From the NCBI RefSeq assembly GCF_001667275.1, contig NZ_LZHV01000077.1, positions 1 to 64,000 of the forward strand: DNA of 64,000 nucleotides. The letters run 5' to 3'. The stretch comes from Mycobacterium sp. ACS4054 (GTDB taxonomy: Bacteria > Actinomycetota > Actinomycetes > Mycobacteriales > Mycobacteriaceae). A program made the translations under genes and the position numbers. Of the stretch, positions 1 through 8,123 are shown one piece after another. Numbering within the stretch: the stretch's first letter is position 1; each line of letters opens with the position of its first letter. The notes beneath the pieces are model-generated. The model had not been told where the DNA came from and did not search any database. It worked only from the letters and a program-made list of their open reading frames with translations.

Positions 1-1
1 G

Positions 2-1255
2 GTGGGGGGGGGCGCTGTCGCGGGGGGGGGGTGGCGCCCCCCCGCCCGCGGGCGCCCCGCCCCCCCCCCGGGGCCCCCCGCGGGGGGGGGGGGGCCCCTC
101 GACTGGTTCGACCACGCGATCGCGCTGGGCGCTTCGGGCATTGCGCTGGGGCCGATATTCGCCTCGCGCACACATGGTTACGACACCACCGACCACTACC
201 GCATCGACCCCCGGCTCGGTGACGACGCCGATTTCGACCACCTCGTCGCCGAGGCTCACCGCCGCGGCCTGCGCATCCTGCTCGACGGCGTGTTCAACCA
301 CGTCGGGGTGGACTTCCCCCGCTACCGCGACGAGGCCCCGGGTTGGTTCAGCGGCGGGACGTTCGAGGGCCACTCCGAGCTGATCACGCTCAACCACGAC
401 AACCCCGAGGTCGCCGACTACACCGTGGAGGTAATGGCGCACTGGCTGGGCCGCGGCGCCGACGGCTGGCGCCTGGACGCGGCTTACACGGTGCCCGAAC
501 GCTTTTGGGCGTCCACGCTGCCGCGGGTGCGGGAGCGGTTCCCGGACTCCTGGTTCGTCGGCGAGCTCATTCACGGCGACTACGCCGCGGTGGTGCGCGC
601 CGCCACGTTCGACTCGGCCACCCAGTACGAGCTGTGGAAGGCGATCTGGAGCAGCCTCAACGACGGCAACTTCTTCGAGCTGGACTGGGCGCTGCAGCGG
701 CACGCCGAGTTTCTCACCGGCTTCGCGCCCCTCACCTTCATCGGCAACCACGACGTCACCCGCATCGCCAGCCGGCTCGAACGCCCCGAGCACGTGGCGC
801 ACGCGCTGGTGATCCTGCTGACCGTCGGTGGCGTGCCCAGCGTGTACGCGGGCGACGAGTTGGGATTCCGCGGGGTCAAGGAGGAGCGCTACGGCGGCGA
901 CGACGCGGTGCGGCCCGAATTCGCCTCTCCCCCATTGCAATTAGATGACTTCGGGGCCCAAATGTGGGCCCTGCACCAATTCCTCGTCGGATTACGTCGC
1001 CGCCACCCGTGGTTGCACCGGGCGACGACGAGCGCGCTGCGGCTGGAAAACCGGCACTACGTCTACGAGACCCGCAACGGCGACGACGCGCTGCTGGTCG
1101 CGCTCAACATCGGCGATGAGCCGATGCGGTTGGCGCTGCCGGAGCTGGGCGCGGGACACCGGCGGGTCATCGGCGGGTCCGCCGCCCCACCGCAGGAGGT
1201 CCTCGACGCGGTGGTGGTCGAGCCGCACGGCTGGCGGATTCTAGGCCCGGCCTAG
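2..1255 (+). CDS. Alpha-amylase family (GH13) glycosidase, 5' end missing or corrupted
   Basis: Glycoside hydrolase or trans-glycosidase acting on alpha-glucosidic bonds, probably cytosolic. All four GH13 motifs are visible in order: DGVFNHV (about base 283), GWRLDAAY with the nucleophile Asp (about 465), FVGELIHGD with the acid/base Glu (about 555) and IGNHDVTR with the third carboxylate (about 745). A short beta-sheet C domain follows. Recognisable family sequence starts only at LDWFDHAIALG near base 100; everything before it translates to Gly/Pro/Arg low-complexity and cannot be trusted, so the true start lies outside or has been destroyed. The 3' end overlaps the convergent DUF1810 gene by 15 bp. 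Whether it is a maltogenic enzyme, a trehalose-forming enzyme or another glucosidase cannot be decided from this fragment. Confidence 0.8.
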   Translation: MGGGAVAGGGWRPPARGRPAPPPGPPAGGGGPLDWFDHAIALGASGIALGPIFASRTHGYDTTDHYRIDPRLGDDADFDHLVAEAHRRGLRILLDGVFNHVGVDFPRYRDEAPGWFSGGTFEGHSELITLNHDNPEVADYTVEVMAHWLGRGADGWRLDAAYTVPERFWASTLPRVRERFPDSWFVGELIHGDYAAVVRAATFDSATQYELWKAIWSSLNDGNFFELDWALQRHAEFLTGFAPLTFIGNHDVTRIASRLERPEHVAHALVILLTVGGVPSVYAGDELGFRGVKEERYGGDDAVRPEFASPPLQLDDFGAQMWALHQFLVGLRRRHPWLHRATTSALRLENRHYVYETRNGDDALLVALNIGDEPMRLALPELGAGHRRVIGGSAAPPQEVLDAVVVEPHGWRILGPA

Positions 1256-1678
1256 CCGCGCCAGCGTCAGCTCATCCTGCTGCCCGCCGTAATACTTCTC
1301 GAGCAGCGCGACGAACTCCTCGTTCTCGTCGGTCGCCAGGGCGAACAGCGTCATCGACGAACGCAGCTTGAGGTCGTCCGGCGAGCCGAAGATCTCGCCG
1401 GCCGAGCGGCCGCGCACCTGGTTGACCAGTCGGGCGCACTCGCGCAATCGCGGCCCGAGCAACTCGTGGGCCAGGTAGGCCCGCGCCTCGTCGAGCGACG
1501 AGATGCCGTAGTGCACCGCGGTCGGGCTGCCGCCCAGGCCGCGCAATTGCGGGAAGACGAACCACATCCAGTGGCTGCGTTTTCGGCCGGCGCGCAGCTC
1601 GTCCACCACGGTGCGGTACACCGGGGCCTGCGCGTCGACGAAGCGCTCCAGGTCGAAGGGGTCGCTGCGCGCCTCCAT
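1241..1678 (-). CDS. DUF1810 family protein (Rv1873 ortholog)
   Basis: A 145-residue cytosolic protein, the same length as M. tuberculosis Rv1873, which defines the DUF1810 fold; no biochemical role is established for the family. The sequence has the family core RSHWMWFVFPQLRGLG, then YLAHELLGPRLREC and the SSMTLFALA segment. I chose the ATG at 1678 because the reading frame upstream runs into low-complexity antisense sequence of lldD2, and because the result matches the family length. It is divergent from lldD2 with only 18 bp between the start codons, so the two share a promoter region, as in M. tuberculosis. Its stop lies inside the end of the convergent GH13 gene. Confidence 0.88.
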   Translation of the reverse strand: MEARSDPFDLERFVDAQAPVYRTVVDELRAGRKRSHWMWFVFPQLRGLGGSPTAVHYGISSLDEARAYLAHELLGPRLRECARLVNQVRGRSAGEIFGSPDDLKLRSSMTLFALATDENEEFVALLEKYYGGQQDELTLARLGRA

Positions 1679-1683
1679 GTGAC

Positions 1684-1689
1684 TACGGT
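1684..1689 (+). promoter_or_regulatory. -10 element of lldD2 (leaderless)
   Basis: TACGGT lies 7 nt before the ATG of lldD2 and there is no Shine-Dalgarno. This matches the mycobacterial leaderless arrangement (TANNNT, 6-7 nt, start codon). No clear -35 is seen. Confidence 0.55.
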
Positions 1690-1696
1690 TGCACAT

Positions 1697-2941
1697 ATGC
1701 CGGTCCGACGACGAGTGCCCAGGGTGCGCGATCTGGCGCCGCTGATCCAGTTCAAGCGACCGCAGTTCGACGCCACCAGGCGCCGCCTCGACGCCGCGTA
1801 CACGATCGAAGACCTGCGGCGGATCGCCAAACGGCGCACTCCCAAGGCGGCGTTCGACTACACCGACGGCGCGGCCGAGGACGAGATCTCCCTCTCGCGC
1901 GCTCGACAAGCCTTCCGCGACATCGAGTTTCACCCGACGATCCTGCGTGACGTCACCAACGTCACCGCCGGCTGGAACGTGCTGGGTCAACCCGTCGTCC
2001 TGCCGTTCGCGATCGCGCCCACCGGCTTCACCCGGTTGATGCACACCGAGGGCGAGATCGCCGGCGCGGGGGCGGCGGCCCGGGCCGGCATCCCGTTCTC
2101 GCTGTCCACGCTCGGCACCTGCTCGATCGAGGACCTGGCCACCGCTGTTCCCCAGGGCAGGAAGTGGTTTCAGCTCTACATGTGGCGCGACCGGGAACGC
2201 TCGATGGCGCTGGTGCGCCGCGCGGCCGACGCGGGTTTCGACACCCTGCTGGCCACCGTCGACGTCCCGGTGTCCGGGGCCCGGCTGCGGGACAACCGCA
2301 ACGGGATGACGATCCCGCCGACGCTGACGCTGCGCACCGTCCTGGATGCCGTGCCGCACCCGAAGTGGTGGTTCGACCTGTTGACCACCGAGCCGTTGGC
2401 GTTCGCGTCGCTGGACCGCTGGCCCGGGACCGTCTCGGAGTATCTGTCCACCATGTTCGACCCGAGCCTCACCTTCGACGACCTGGAGTGGATCAAGGCC
2501 CAGTGGCCGGGCAAGTTGGTGGTCAAGGGCATCCAGACGCTCGAGGACGCCCGCGCGGTCGTCGAGCGCGGCGTCGACGGCGTCGTGTTGTCGAATCACG
2601 GCGGACGGCAACTGGATCGCGCCCCGGTGCCCTTCCACCTGTTGCCCGTGGTCGCCCGCGAGCTGGGCAAGGACACCGAGATCCTGGTGGACACCGGCAT
2701 CATGTCCGGCGCCGACATCGTGGCGGCGATCGCCCTTGGCGCGCGGTGCACGCTCGTCGGGCGGGCCTACCTGTACGGGCTGATGGCCGGCGGCCAGCCC
2801 GGCGTCACCCGCGCCATCGAGATCCTGGCCGACGGCGTGATCCGGACAATGCGGCTGCTGGGCGTCACCTGCCTCGAAGAGCTTTCGCCCAGCCACGTGA
2901 CGCAGCTGCGGCGGCTGGGGCCGGCTTCGCCGCCAGTGTGA
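1697..2941 (+). CDS. lldD2: FMN-dependent L-lactate dehydrogenase LldD2
   Basis: Quinone-linked oxidation of L-lactate to pyruvate at the cytoplasmic membrane face, allowing lactate to serve as carbon source. The 414-residue protein has the same length as M. tuberculosis LldD2 (Rv1872c). It is a complete FMN-dependent alpha-hydroxyacid dehydrogenase: FDYTDGAAEDE near residue 54, PFAIAPTGF (FMN phosphate region), STLGTCSIEDLA, QLYMWRDR, and the active-site block VVLSNHGGRQLD with the catalytic His followed by Arg. The C-terminal RAYLYGLMAGG closes the barrel. The start follows a -10 hexamer at leaderless spacing. An alternative upstream start would overlap the divergent DUF1810 gene and is rejected. 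Downstream lies a palindrome-bearing gap and then lon. Confidence 0.95.
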   Translation: MPVRRRVPRVRDLAPLIQFKRPQFDATRRRLDAAYTIEDLRRIAKRRTPKAAFDYTDGAAEDEISLSRARQAFRDIEFHPTILRDVTNVTAGWNVLGQPVVLPFAIAPTGFTRLMHTEGEIAGAGAAARAGIPFSLSTLGTCSIEDLATAVPQGRKWFQLYMWRDRERSMALVRRAADAGFDTLLATVDVPVSGARLRDNRNGMTIPPTLTLRTVLDAVPHPKWWFDLLTTEPLAFASLDRWPGTVSEYLSTMFDPSLTFDDLEWIKAQWPGKLVVKGIQTLEDARAVVERGVDGVVLSNHGGRQLDRAPVPFHLLPVVARELGKDTEILVDTGIMSGADIVAAIALGARCTLVGRAYLYGLMAGGQPGVTRAIEILADGVIRTMRLLGVTCLEELSPSHVTQLRRLGPASPPV

Positions 2942-2990
2942 GGCGGGCCGCACGCTGGCGATGGAGTGTGGCGGTGGCCGTCCACGCCGA

Positions 2991-3038
2991 GTGTGCGGCT
3001 CGCCGCACATTCGCCCTCGACTGTGCGGCTGGCCGCAC
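2991..3038. repeat. Pair of near-identical short palindromes between lldD2 and lon
   Basis: Two dyads occur in tandem: TGTGCGGC-TC-GCCGCACA (8-bp arms, 2992-3009) and GTGCGGC-TG-GCCGCAC (7-bp arms, 3023-3038). A degraded relative, GGCCGCACGCTGG, lies at about 2946. Similar flanks (GAGTG/GACTG before, a pyrimidine-rich tail after) suggest copies of one intergenic element rather than chance. Possible roles are a REP-like repeat, a protein site or an mRNA processing site. Confidence 0.5.
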
Positions 3039-3118
3039 GCTCGGCGGGAGGAAGCGTCCCGGGAACAAACCGGCGCCGGGCTGGGTTGAGCGCATCAGAC
3101 TCAGTTTTTGGAGGATTG

Positions 3119-5440
3119 ATGGCTGAAGCCAAATCGGTGCCGGTGCTGTTTGTCACCGACACCATCGTGTTGCCCGGAATGGTCGTTCCGATCGCTCTCG
3201 ACGACGCCGCTCGGGCGGCGATCGACGCCGCCCAGGCGAGCGAGTCGGGGCAGCTGCTGATCGCGCCCCGGCTCGACGACCGCTACCCTTCGCACGGCGT
3301 GATCGCCAAGATCTTGCAGGTCGGACGCATCGCCGGCGGCGGCACCGCGGCCGTCGTGCGCGGTGAGCGCCGGGCGCAGATCGGGACGGGAGCCTCCGGG
3401 CCCGGTGCGGCGCTGTGGGTCGAGGTGACCGAGGTCCCCGACGTCGAAACGACCGACGAGGTCAAGGCGCTGACCGCCGAGTACAGGAAGCTGCTGCTGG
3501 CCATGCTGCAACGGCGCGAGGCCTGGGAAATCGTCGACTACGTCAACAGGCTGACCGACCCGTCGGCCCTGGCCGACACCTCGGGGTATGCGTCGTACCT
3601 ATCCAGCGAGCAGAAGCGGCAGCTGGTCGAGACCGTCGACGTCGCCGAACGGTTGCGCGTGCTGATCGACTGGACCAGTTCGCACCTCGCCGAGGTCGAG
3701 GTCAACGACAAGATCGCCGAGGACGTGCGCGAGGGCATGGAGAAGACGCAGAAGGAGTTCCTGCTGCGCCAACAACTGGCCGCCATTCGGAAGGAACTCG
3801 GCGAGGGCGAGCCCGACGGATCCGACGAATACCGGGCCCGCGTGGAGGCCGCCGACCTGCCCGAGAAGGTGCGCGAGGCCGCGCTGCGCGAGGTCGGCAA
3901 GCTGGAACGCTCCAGCGACCAGAGCCCGGAAAGCGGCTGGATCCGCACCTGGCTGGACACCGTCCTCGACCTGCCCTGGAACGTTCGGACCGAGGACTCG
4001 ACGGACCTGAAGGCCGCGCGCGGCGTCCTGGACGCCGACCACCACGGGCTGGACGACGTCAAGGACCGCATCGTCGAATACCTGGCCGTGCGGGCCCGCC
4101 GCGCCCAGCGGGGGCTGGAGGTGGTCGGCGGCCGCGGTTCGGGCGCGGTGATGGTGCTGGCCGGTCCCCCCGGCGTCGGCAAGACGTCGCTCGGTGAGAG
4201 CGTCGCCCGGGCGCTGGGCCGCAAGTTCGTGCGCGTCGCCCTGGGCGGTGTGCGCGACGAGGCCGAGATCCGCGGGCACCGGCGCACCTATGTGGGCGCG
4301 TTGCCCGGCCGGATCGTGCGCGCCATCGGTGAGGCGGGAACGATGAATCCCGTTGTGCTGCTGGACGAAATCGACAAGGTCGGTTCTGACTACCGGGGCG
4401 ACCCGAGCGCCGCGCTGCTGGAGGTCCTCGACCCGGCGCAGAACCACACGTTCCGCGATCACTACCTGGACTTGGACCTGGACCTGTCGGACGTGGTGTT
4501 CCTGGCCACCGCCAACGTGATCGAGAACATCCCGTCGGCACTGCTGGACCGCATGGAGCTGGTGGCTATCGACGGCTACACCGAGGACGACAAGGTTGCG
4601 ATCGCGCGGGACTACCTGCTGCCCCGGCAGCGGGAGCGGGCGGCGCTGACCGAGGACGAGGTCACGCTGACCGACGCCGCGCTGCGCAAGATCGCCGCCG
4701 ACTACACCCGGGAACCCGGTGTGCGCCAGTTCGAGCGGTTGCTGGCCAAGGCGCTGCGCAAGGTCACCACCAAGTTGGCGGACGATTCCGAGCCGATCAC
4801 CATCGACGAGCCGGATCTGGTTGAGTACCTTGGCCGCCCGCGGTTCACGCCGGAATCGGCCGAACGCACGGCGGTGCCGGGCGTGGCCACCGGCCTGGCC
4901 GTCACCGGCCTGGGCGGCGACGTCCTCTACATCGAGGCCGGCTCAACCGAGGGCGAACCCGGTCTGCAGCTGACCGGTCAGCTGGGTGACGTCATGAAGG
5001 AGTCGGCGCAGATCGCGCTGTCCTACGTGCGCTCCCACGCCGCGGAGTTGGGTGTCGATCCGAAGGCCCTCGACCGGCGCATCCACGTCCACGTGCCCGC
5101 CGGCGCGGTGCCCAAGGACGGCCCGTCGGCCGGTGTCACCATGGTGACCGCCCTGGTGTCGATGGCCACCGGACGCCAGGTGCGCTCCGACGTCGGCATG
5201 ACCGGCGAGGTCACGCTGAACGGTCGGGTGTTGCCGATCGGCGGCGTCAAGCAGAAACTGCTCGCCGCGCAAAGAGCTGGCCTGTCAACGGTTTTCATCC
5301 CGGCGCGCAACGAGCCCGACCTGGATGATGTGCCCGCCGAGGTGTTCGACGCGCTGGACGTCAAGCCGATGACCGACGTCGCCGACATCGTCGCGCAGGC
5401 TCTCGAACCGGTGGTCGAAACCGCCACGGTCGCTGCCTGA
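3119..5440 (+). CDS. lon: ATP-dependent Lon protease
   Basis: Hexameric AAA+ serine protease that degrades misfolded and regulatory proteins in the cytosol. The 773 residues carry the N-terminal substrate-binding LON domain (about 8-200), Walker A GPPGVGKTS (about 349-357), Walker B VVLLDEIDK, and the S16 protease domain with catalytic Ser670 in PKDGPSAG and Lys713 in GGVKQK, spaced 43 residues as in E. coli Lon. The start is set by GGAGG five bases upstream of ATG and by the family-typical opening SVPVLFVTDTIVLPGM. M. tuberculosis lacks lon, whereas M. smegmatis has it. Here it opens a block of plus-strand genes absent from the syntenic tuberculosis locus. No CIRCE or HAIR-type heat-shock operator is obvious upstream; the gap instead carries two short palindromes. 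Confidence 0.96.
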   Translation: MAEAKSVPVLFVTDTIVLPGMVVPIALDDAARAAIDAAQASESGQLLIAPRLDDRYPSHGVIAKILQVGRIAGGGTAAVVRGERRAQIGTGASGPGAALWVEVTEVPDVETTDEVKALTAEYRKLLLAMLQRREAWEIVDYVNRLTDPSALADTSGYASYLSSEQKRQLVETVDVAERLRVLIDWTSSHLAEVEVNDKIAEDVREGMEKTQKEFLLRQQLAAIRKELGEGEPDGSDEYRARVEAADLPEKVREAALREVGKLERSSDQSPESGWIRTWLDTVLDLPWNVRTEDSTDLKAARGVLDADHHGLDDVKDRIVEYLAVRARRAQRGLEVVGGRGSGAVMVLAGPPGVGKTSLGESVARALGRKFVRVALGGVRDEAEIRGHRRTYVGALPGRIVRAIGEAGTMNPVVLLDEIDKVGSDYRGDPSAALLEVLDPAQNHTFRDHYLDLDLDLSDVVFLATANVIENIPSALLDRMELVAIDGYTEDDKVAIARDYLLPRQRERAALTEDEVTLTDAALRKIAADYTREPGVRQFERLLAKALRKVTTKLADDSEPITIDEPDLVEYLGRPRFTPESAERTAVPGVATGLAVTGLGGDVLYIEAGSTEGEPGLQLTGQLGDVMKESAQIALSYVRSHAAELGVDPKALDRRIHVHVPAGAVPKDGPSAGVTMVTALVSMATGRQVRSDVGMTGEVTLNGRVLPIGGVKQKLLAAQRAGLSTVFIPARNEPDLDDVPAEVFDALDVKPMTDVADIVAQALEPVVETATVAA

Positions 5441-5449
5441 CGTGAGCCT

Positions 5450-5486
5450 GGCCGGGGTGCGCAGCAAACTCGCTCGCATCCCGGCC
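5450..5486 (+). terminator. Stem-loop after lon
   Basis: GGCCGGGGTGCG pairs with CGCATCCCGGCC (12 pairs including one G-U) around a 13-nt loop, starting 10 nt after the lon stop. There is no T-run, so it is at best a weak or Rho-assisted terminator. Confidence 0.4.
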
Positions 5487-5494
5487 GAGCGCGT

Positions 5495-5500
5495 TAAGGT
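5495..5500 (+). promoter_or_regulatory. -10 element of the 162-residue hypothetical gene (leaderless)
   Basis: TAAGGT lies 6 nt before the ATG, with no Shine-Dalgarno. This suggests the gene is transcribed separately from lon. Confidence 0.5.
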
Positions 5501-5506
5501 CCGTGG

Positions 5507-5995
5507 ATGGCCGTGATCCTGCGCAGATTGCTCCGCATTGGCAAGCTTCCCGCCGACATCCGGGCGGAGGTGGAACCGGAGGGCATCATCCTGCTCGCCG
5601 AGTACGTCCCCGCCACTTTCCGGTTCAGCGGCTCGGTGCCGGGATTCGTCGCCAAGGGAAACATCCGCAGCTATGTCGGCTCCCTGGTGCTCACGTCCCA
5701 GCGGGTGCTCGGCACGCTCTCGACGGTGCCCAAGCTCGCGGGACGGGCCATCGACCAGCGCTGGGATGCGCCGCAGGAGGGCCCCGTGCAAGCCGAGCTG
5801 TCGCCGACCGGGCTTGTGCTCACCGCCGACGTCGGCCACATCGATCCCGCGTTCTCCGGACGCCTGGCACTGCACTACAAGACGGCGATACCGGAACCCG
5901 TGCTGACCACCATTCCGCGCAGGTCACTGGCGTTCTCGGTCCCGCGCGAATGGGTGTTGCGTGCCGTCGGCGTGCCGGCCCCGCGGCCTGCGTAG
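5507..5995 (+). CDS. Hypothetical protein, 162 residues, beta-rich
   Basis: I do not recognise the family. The protein opens with a basic amphipathic segment (AVILRRLLRIGKLP), then a series of alternating hydrophobic stretches such as EGIILLAEYVPATFRF, SLVLTSQRVLGTL and RLALHYKTAIPEPVL that look like beta strands. The phrase SLVLTSQRVLGTL resembles the hydrophobic-strand pattern of small PH/GRAM-like domains, but that is only an impression. There is no signal peptide or membrane helix. The ATG is supported by a leaderless -10. A hairpin begins immediately after the stop codon, so it is probably monocistronic. Confidence 0.7.
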   Translation: MAVILRRLLRIGKLPADIRAEVEPEGIILLAEYVPATFRFSGSVPGFVAKGNIRSYVGSLVLTSQRVLGTLSTVPKLAGRAIDQRWDAPQEGPVQAELSPTGLVLTADVGHIDPAFSGRLALHYKTAIPEPVLTTIPRRSLAFSVPREWVLRAVGVPAPRPA

Positions 5996-6015
5996 GCCGG
6001 AAGAAGGTTTCCGGC
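5996..6015 (+). terminator. Hairpin at the stop of the hypothetical gene
   Basis: GCCGGAA/TTCCGGC with a 6-nt loop sits directly after the TAG stop. It has no T-tract downstream, so its strength as a terminator is doubtful. Confidence 0.35.
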
Positions 6016-6144
6016 ATCCATTGCTCGGGTATCTGGGGGTTGGAGGTTCGACTGCCCGATGAGGGCGGTGGGGTGAGCGAATCGCCAAGTCAACCGCTTG
6101 AGCTGCACCAAGCAGCCCAAACTGCTCGACAAGGGGGTTCACTG

Positions 6145-6630
6145 ATGAATCTGAGCAAAATCGCAGCCGGCACACTCATGGCCGGAACCATCACGTCCGC
6201 GGCGTTCGGAATCGGCGCCGGTATCGCGCAGGCCAGCCCGAACGGCCCGAACGTGCCGAACCCGAACATCCCGGGTCCGAACGTGCCGGGAGGCGACCGG
6301 GACGACCTGCCTGGCCAGCACGTGCCGGGTCAGCCGATCTGTAACCCGGGTGCGCCGGGCGTCAACTGCAACGCGCCGGGCAGCCCGCTTCCGCCGGGAC
6401 ACGACGGCTTCCCGCCGCCGGGGCACTACAACGACCCGGGTCGCTACGGCCTGCCGGCCACGTGGGTGCCGCCGGTGGGTGACCCGGACGGAACCCAGCT
6501 TCCGGTCGTGTTCAACCCGGATCTGGGCCAGTGGGGCGTCCAGACGTCTACCGGATTCCAGGCGTACACCCCCGTCGGCGGGGCGAACGCCGGCGGCGGC
6601 GTCAGCGGCGGGATCAACCCCGGGACCTAG
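6145..6630 (+). CDS. Secreted Pro/Gly/Asn-rich protein
   Basis: A 161-residue protein with a clear Sec signal peptide: MNLSK n-region, hydrophobic core to about residue 27 and an AQA-S cleavage site after residue 30. The mature part is dominated by Pro, Gly and Asn, with repeats of the type GPNVPNPNIPGPNVPGG near its N-terminus, then a PPG-rich stretch, and ends in a Gly/Ala tail. Two Cys (in ICNPG and VNCNAPG) could form a disulphide. The opening MNLSKIAAGTLMAG and composition resemble small exported mycobacterial proteins of unknown role. The start is set by GGGGG 8 nt upstream. A strong intrinsic terminator follows. Function is unknown; a cell-envelope or extracellular role is inferred. 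Confidence 0.8.
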   Translation: MNLSKIAAGTLMAGTITSAAFGIGAGIAQASPNGPNVPNPNIPGPNVPGGDRDDLPGQHVPGQPICNPGAPGVNCNAPGSPLPPGHDGFPPPGHYNDPGRYGLPATWVPPVGDPDGTQLPVVFNPDLGQWGVQTSTGFQAYTPVGGANAGGGVSGGINPGT

Positions 6631-6647
6631 AGAACGGCACAACGAGG

Positions 6648-6673
6648 CAGCCGCCCCCTTGCGGGGGCGGCTG
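6648..6673 (+). terminator. Intrinsic terminator after the secreted Pro/Gly-rich protein
   Basis: A perfect 11-bp stem CAGCCGCCCCC/GGGGGCGGCTG with TTGC loop is followed by TTTCATTT. It is the best factor-independent terminator in the window. Confidence 0.85.
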
Positions 6674-6722
6674 TTTCATTTGCACGGTGACACGGCCCGC
6701 GGGCGCGGCGTTGAATGGACCC

Positions 6723-7100
6723 GTGACACTCAAACGCCAAGTGGTCCACCGCGTGCAGCGGCTGCTCGTCAATCCGGTGGGCCGGCAGATGCCCGGAATC
6801 AGCCTGGAAACCACCGGCCGCAAGAGCGGCAAGCCGCGGCGCACCGCCGTCGGCGGGCGGCTGGTCGGCAATCAGTTCTGGATGGTCTCCGAGCATGGTG
6901 AACACTCCGACTACGTCCGCAACATCAAGGCCAATCCCGCCGTCCGGGTGCGCATCGGTGGCCAATGGCGCAGCGGCACTGCGCATCTGCTGCCCGACGA
7001 CGACCCGCTGCAGCGGCTCGGTAACCTGCCGCGGCTCAACAGCGCGGTGGTGCGCCTGATGGGCAGCGACCTGCTGACCATCCGGGTGGACCTGGACTGA
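6723..7100 (+). CDS. Ddn-like F420H2-dependent nitroreductase/quinone reductase family protein
   Basis: A 125-residue single-domain protein of the deazaflavin-dependent family (related to Ddn, PF04075), which uses reduced F420 to reduce quinones or nitro compounds. Family signatures seen: LLVNPVGRQMPGISLETTGRKSG, then PRRTAVGGRLVGNQFWMVSEHG, the conserved SDYVRNIKANPAVRVRIGGQWRSG, and the LLPDDDP segment. I chose the GTG just before TLKRQVVHRVQ; in-frame TTG (12 nt upstream) and GTG (36 nt upstream) starts are possible and would only lengthen the N-terminus. The substrate is unknown. It lies 12 nt before the TfoX-N gene and probably shares its transcript. Confidence 0.85.
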   Translation: MTLKRQVVHRVQRLLVNPVGRQMPGISLETTGRKSGKPRRTAVGGRLVGNQFWMVSEHGEHSDYVRNIKANPAVRVRIGGQWRSGTAHLLPDDDPLQRLGNLPRLNSAVVRLMGSDLLTIRVDLD

Positions 7101-7111
7101 CGCGCCCGCCC

Positions 7112-7444
7112 ATGGCCTACGACGAAAGCCTGGCGGAGGAAATCCGCGAGCTTGTCGCCGCCGAACGCGGCATCGAAGAGAAACGCATGTTCGGCGGCCT
7201 CGCCTTCCTGATCAACGGCAACATGTCCGTGGCCGTCAGCGGCCAGGGCGGCCTGCTGGTCCGGGTGCCGCGGGACGATTTCGACAAAGTGGTGCAGCGC
7301 GCCCACGTCAGCCCGATGGTGATGGCGGGCCGCGACGTCCGTGGCTGGGTGCGGGTGGAGCCCGCCGGGGTGCGGACCAAACGGCAGCTGCAGGGCTGGG
7401 TGTCGCGCGGGGTCGGCTACGCGCGCAGCCTGCCGCCCAAGTGA
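7112..7444 (+). CDS. TfoX N-terminal domain protein
   Basis: A 110-residue stand-alone TfoX-N domain. The family takes its name from the competence regulator TfoX/Sxy, but isolated N-domains in actinobacteria have no proven function. The typical opening MAYDESLAEEIRELV is followed by the conserved KRMFGGLAFLINGNM, then GGLLVRVP and the C-terminal block RGWVRVEPAGVR. No HTH or C-terminal TfoX domain is present. It is packed between the Ddn-like gene and the helix-hairpin-helix gene on the same strand. Confidence 0.85.
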   Translation: MAYDESLAEEIRELVAAERGIEEKRMFGGLAFLINGNMSVAVSGQGGLLVRVPRDDFDKVVQRAHVSPMVMAGRDVRGWVRVEPAGVRTKRQLQGWVSRGVGYARSLPPK

Positions 7445-7487
7445 CCGGCGCCGTTTGCTGGGGCCTGGCGCGGGTACGTCATCGGGT

Positions 7488-8123
7488 ATGCCCGAACGTG
7501 CGCGACTGGTGCGACGGCTGCTCGAGGTTGCCGGAACCACCTATTCCGCCGAGGCGCGAATCAGGCTCGGCGACAAGCCGATGCCGCTGTTTCAGCTGCT
7601 GGTCGTTTGCATGCTGGCCAGCAGGCAGATCGATGCGGGCATCGCCATGGCCGCCGGCGGGGAACTCTTCAAGGCGGGCCTGCGCACACCCCGGGCGGTG
7701 CTGGGCTCGGACCGGCGGAGGATGATCGACGCCTTCGGACGCGCCCACTACGTGCGCTACGACGAAAGCTCGGCCACCCGGCTCACCGACATGGCCGAAC
7801 GGGTGCGCGACGAATACGGCGGCGATTTGCGGCAACTCGCCGATCGCAGCCGGCACGACGTCGCCGCCGCGAAGCGTTTGCTCAAGGGCTTCAAGGGAAT
7901 TGGCGACACCGGCGCCGACATCTACCTGCGCGAGGTGCAGGACGTGTGGACCTGGGTGCGGCCGTACTTCGACGACCGGGCCACCGCGGCGGCCAGGCAA
8001 TTGGGTTTGCCCGCGCAACCGGCAAAGCTGGGAGCCCTTGCGCCGCAGGCCAATGCGCGACTGGCTGCGGCGCTGATCAGGGTCTCGCTGGACGACGACG
8101 TGCGCCGGCAGGTGACCGGTTGA
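7488..8123 (+). CDS. Helix-hairpin-helix (endonuclease III-like) protein, possible Rv1870c ortholog
   Basis: A 211-residue protein whose central part reads like the HhH region of the HhH-GPD DNA glycosylase fold: an all-helical N-terminal half, then LLKGFKGIGDTGADIYLREVQ, a GIG-type hairpin, followed by WTWVRPYFDDRA. The C-terminal [4Fe-4S] cysteine cluster of endonuclease III is absent, and the catalytic Lys typical of bifunctional glycosylases cannot be assigned, so activity is uncertain. The length equals that of M. tuberculosis Rv1870c and the position relative to the Rv1868 ortholog fits, hence the tentative orthology. Its stop overlaps the TTG start of the DUF72 gene by 4 nt, implying translational coupling. 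Confidence 0.75.
   Translation: MPERARLVRRLLEVAGTTYSAEARIRLGDKPMPLFQLLVVCMLASRQIDAGIAMAAGGELFKAGLRTPRAVLGSDRRRMIDAFGRAHYVRYDESSATRLTDMAERVRDEYGGDLRQLADRSRHDVAAAKRLLKGFKGIGDTGADIYLREVQDVWTWVRPYFDDRATAAARQLGLPAQPAKLGALAPQANARLAAALIRVSLDDDVRRQVTG

Noticed and set aside
1241..3010. A 589-residue version of the DUF1810 protein extending across lldD2
   Set aside because: The extra N-terminal part is the complement of lldD2 and has no homology; the 145-residue form matches Rv1873.
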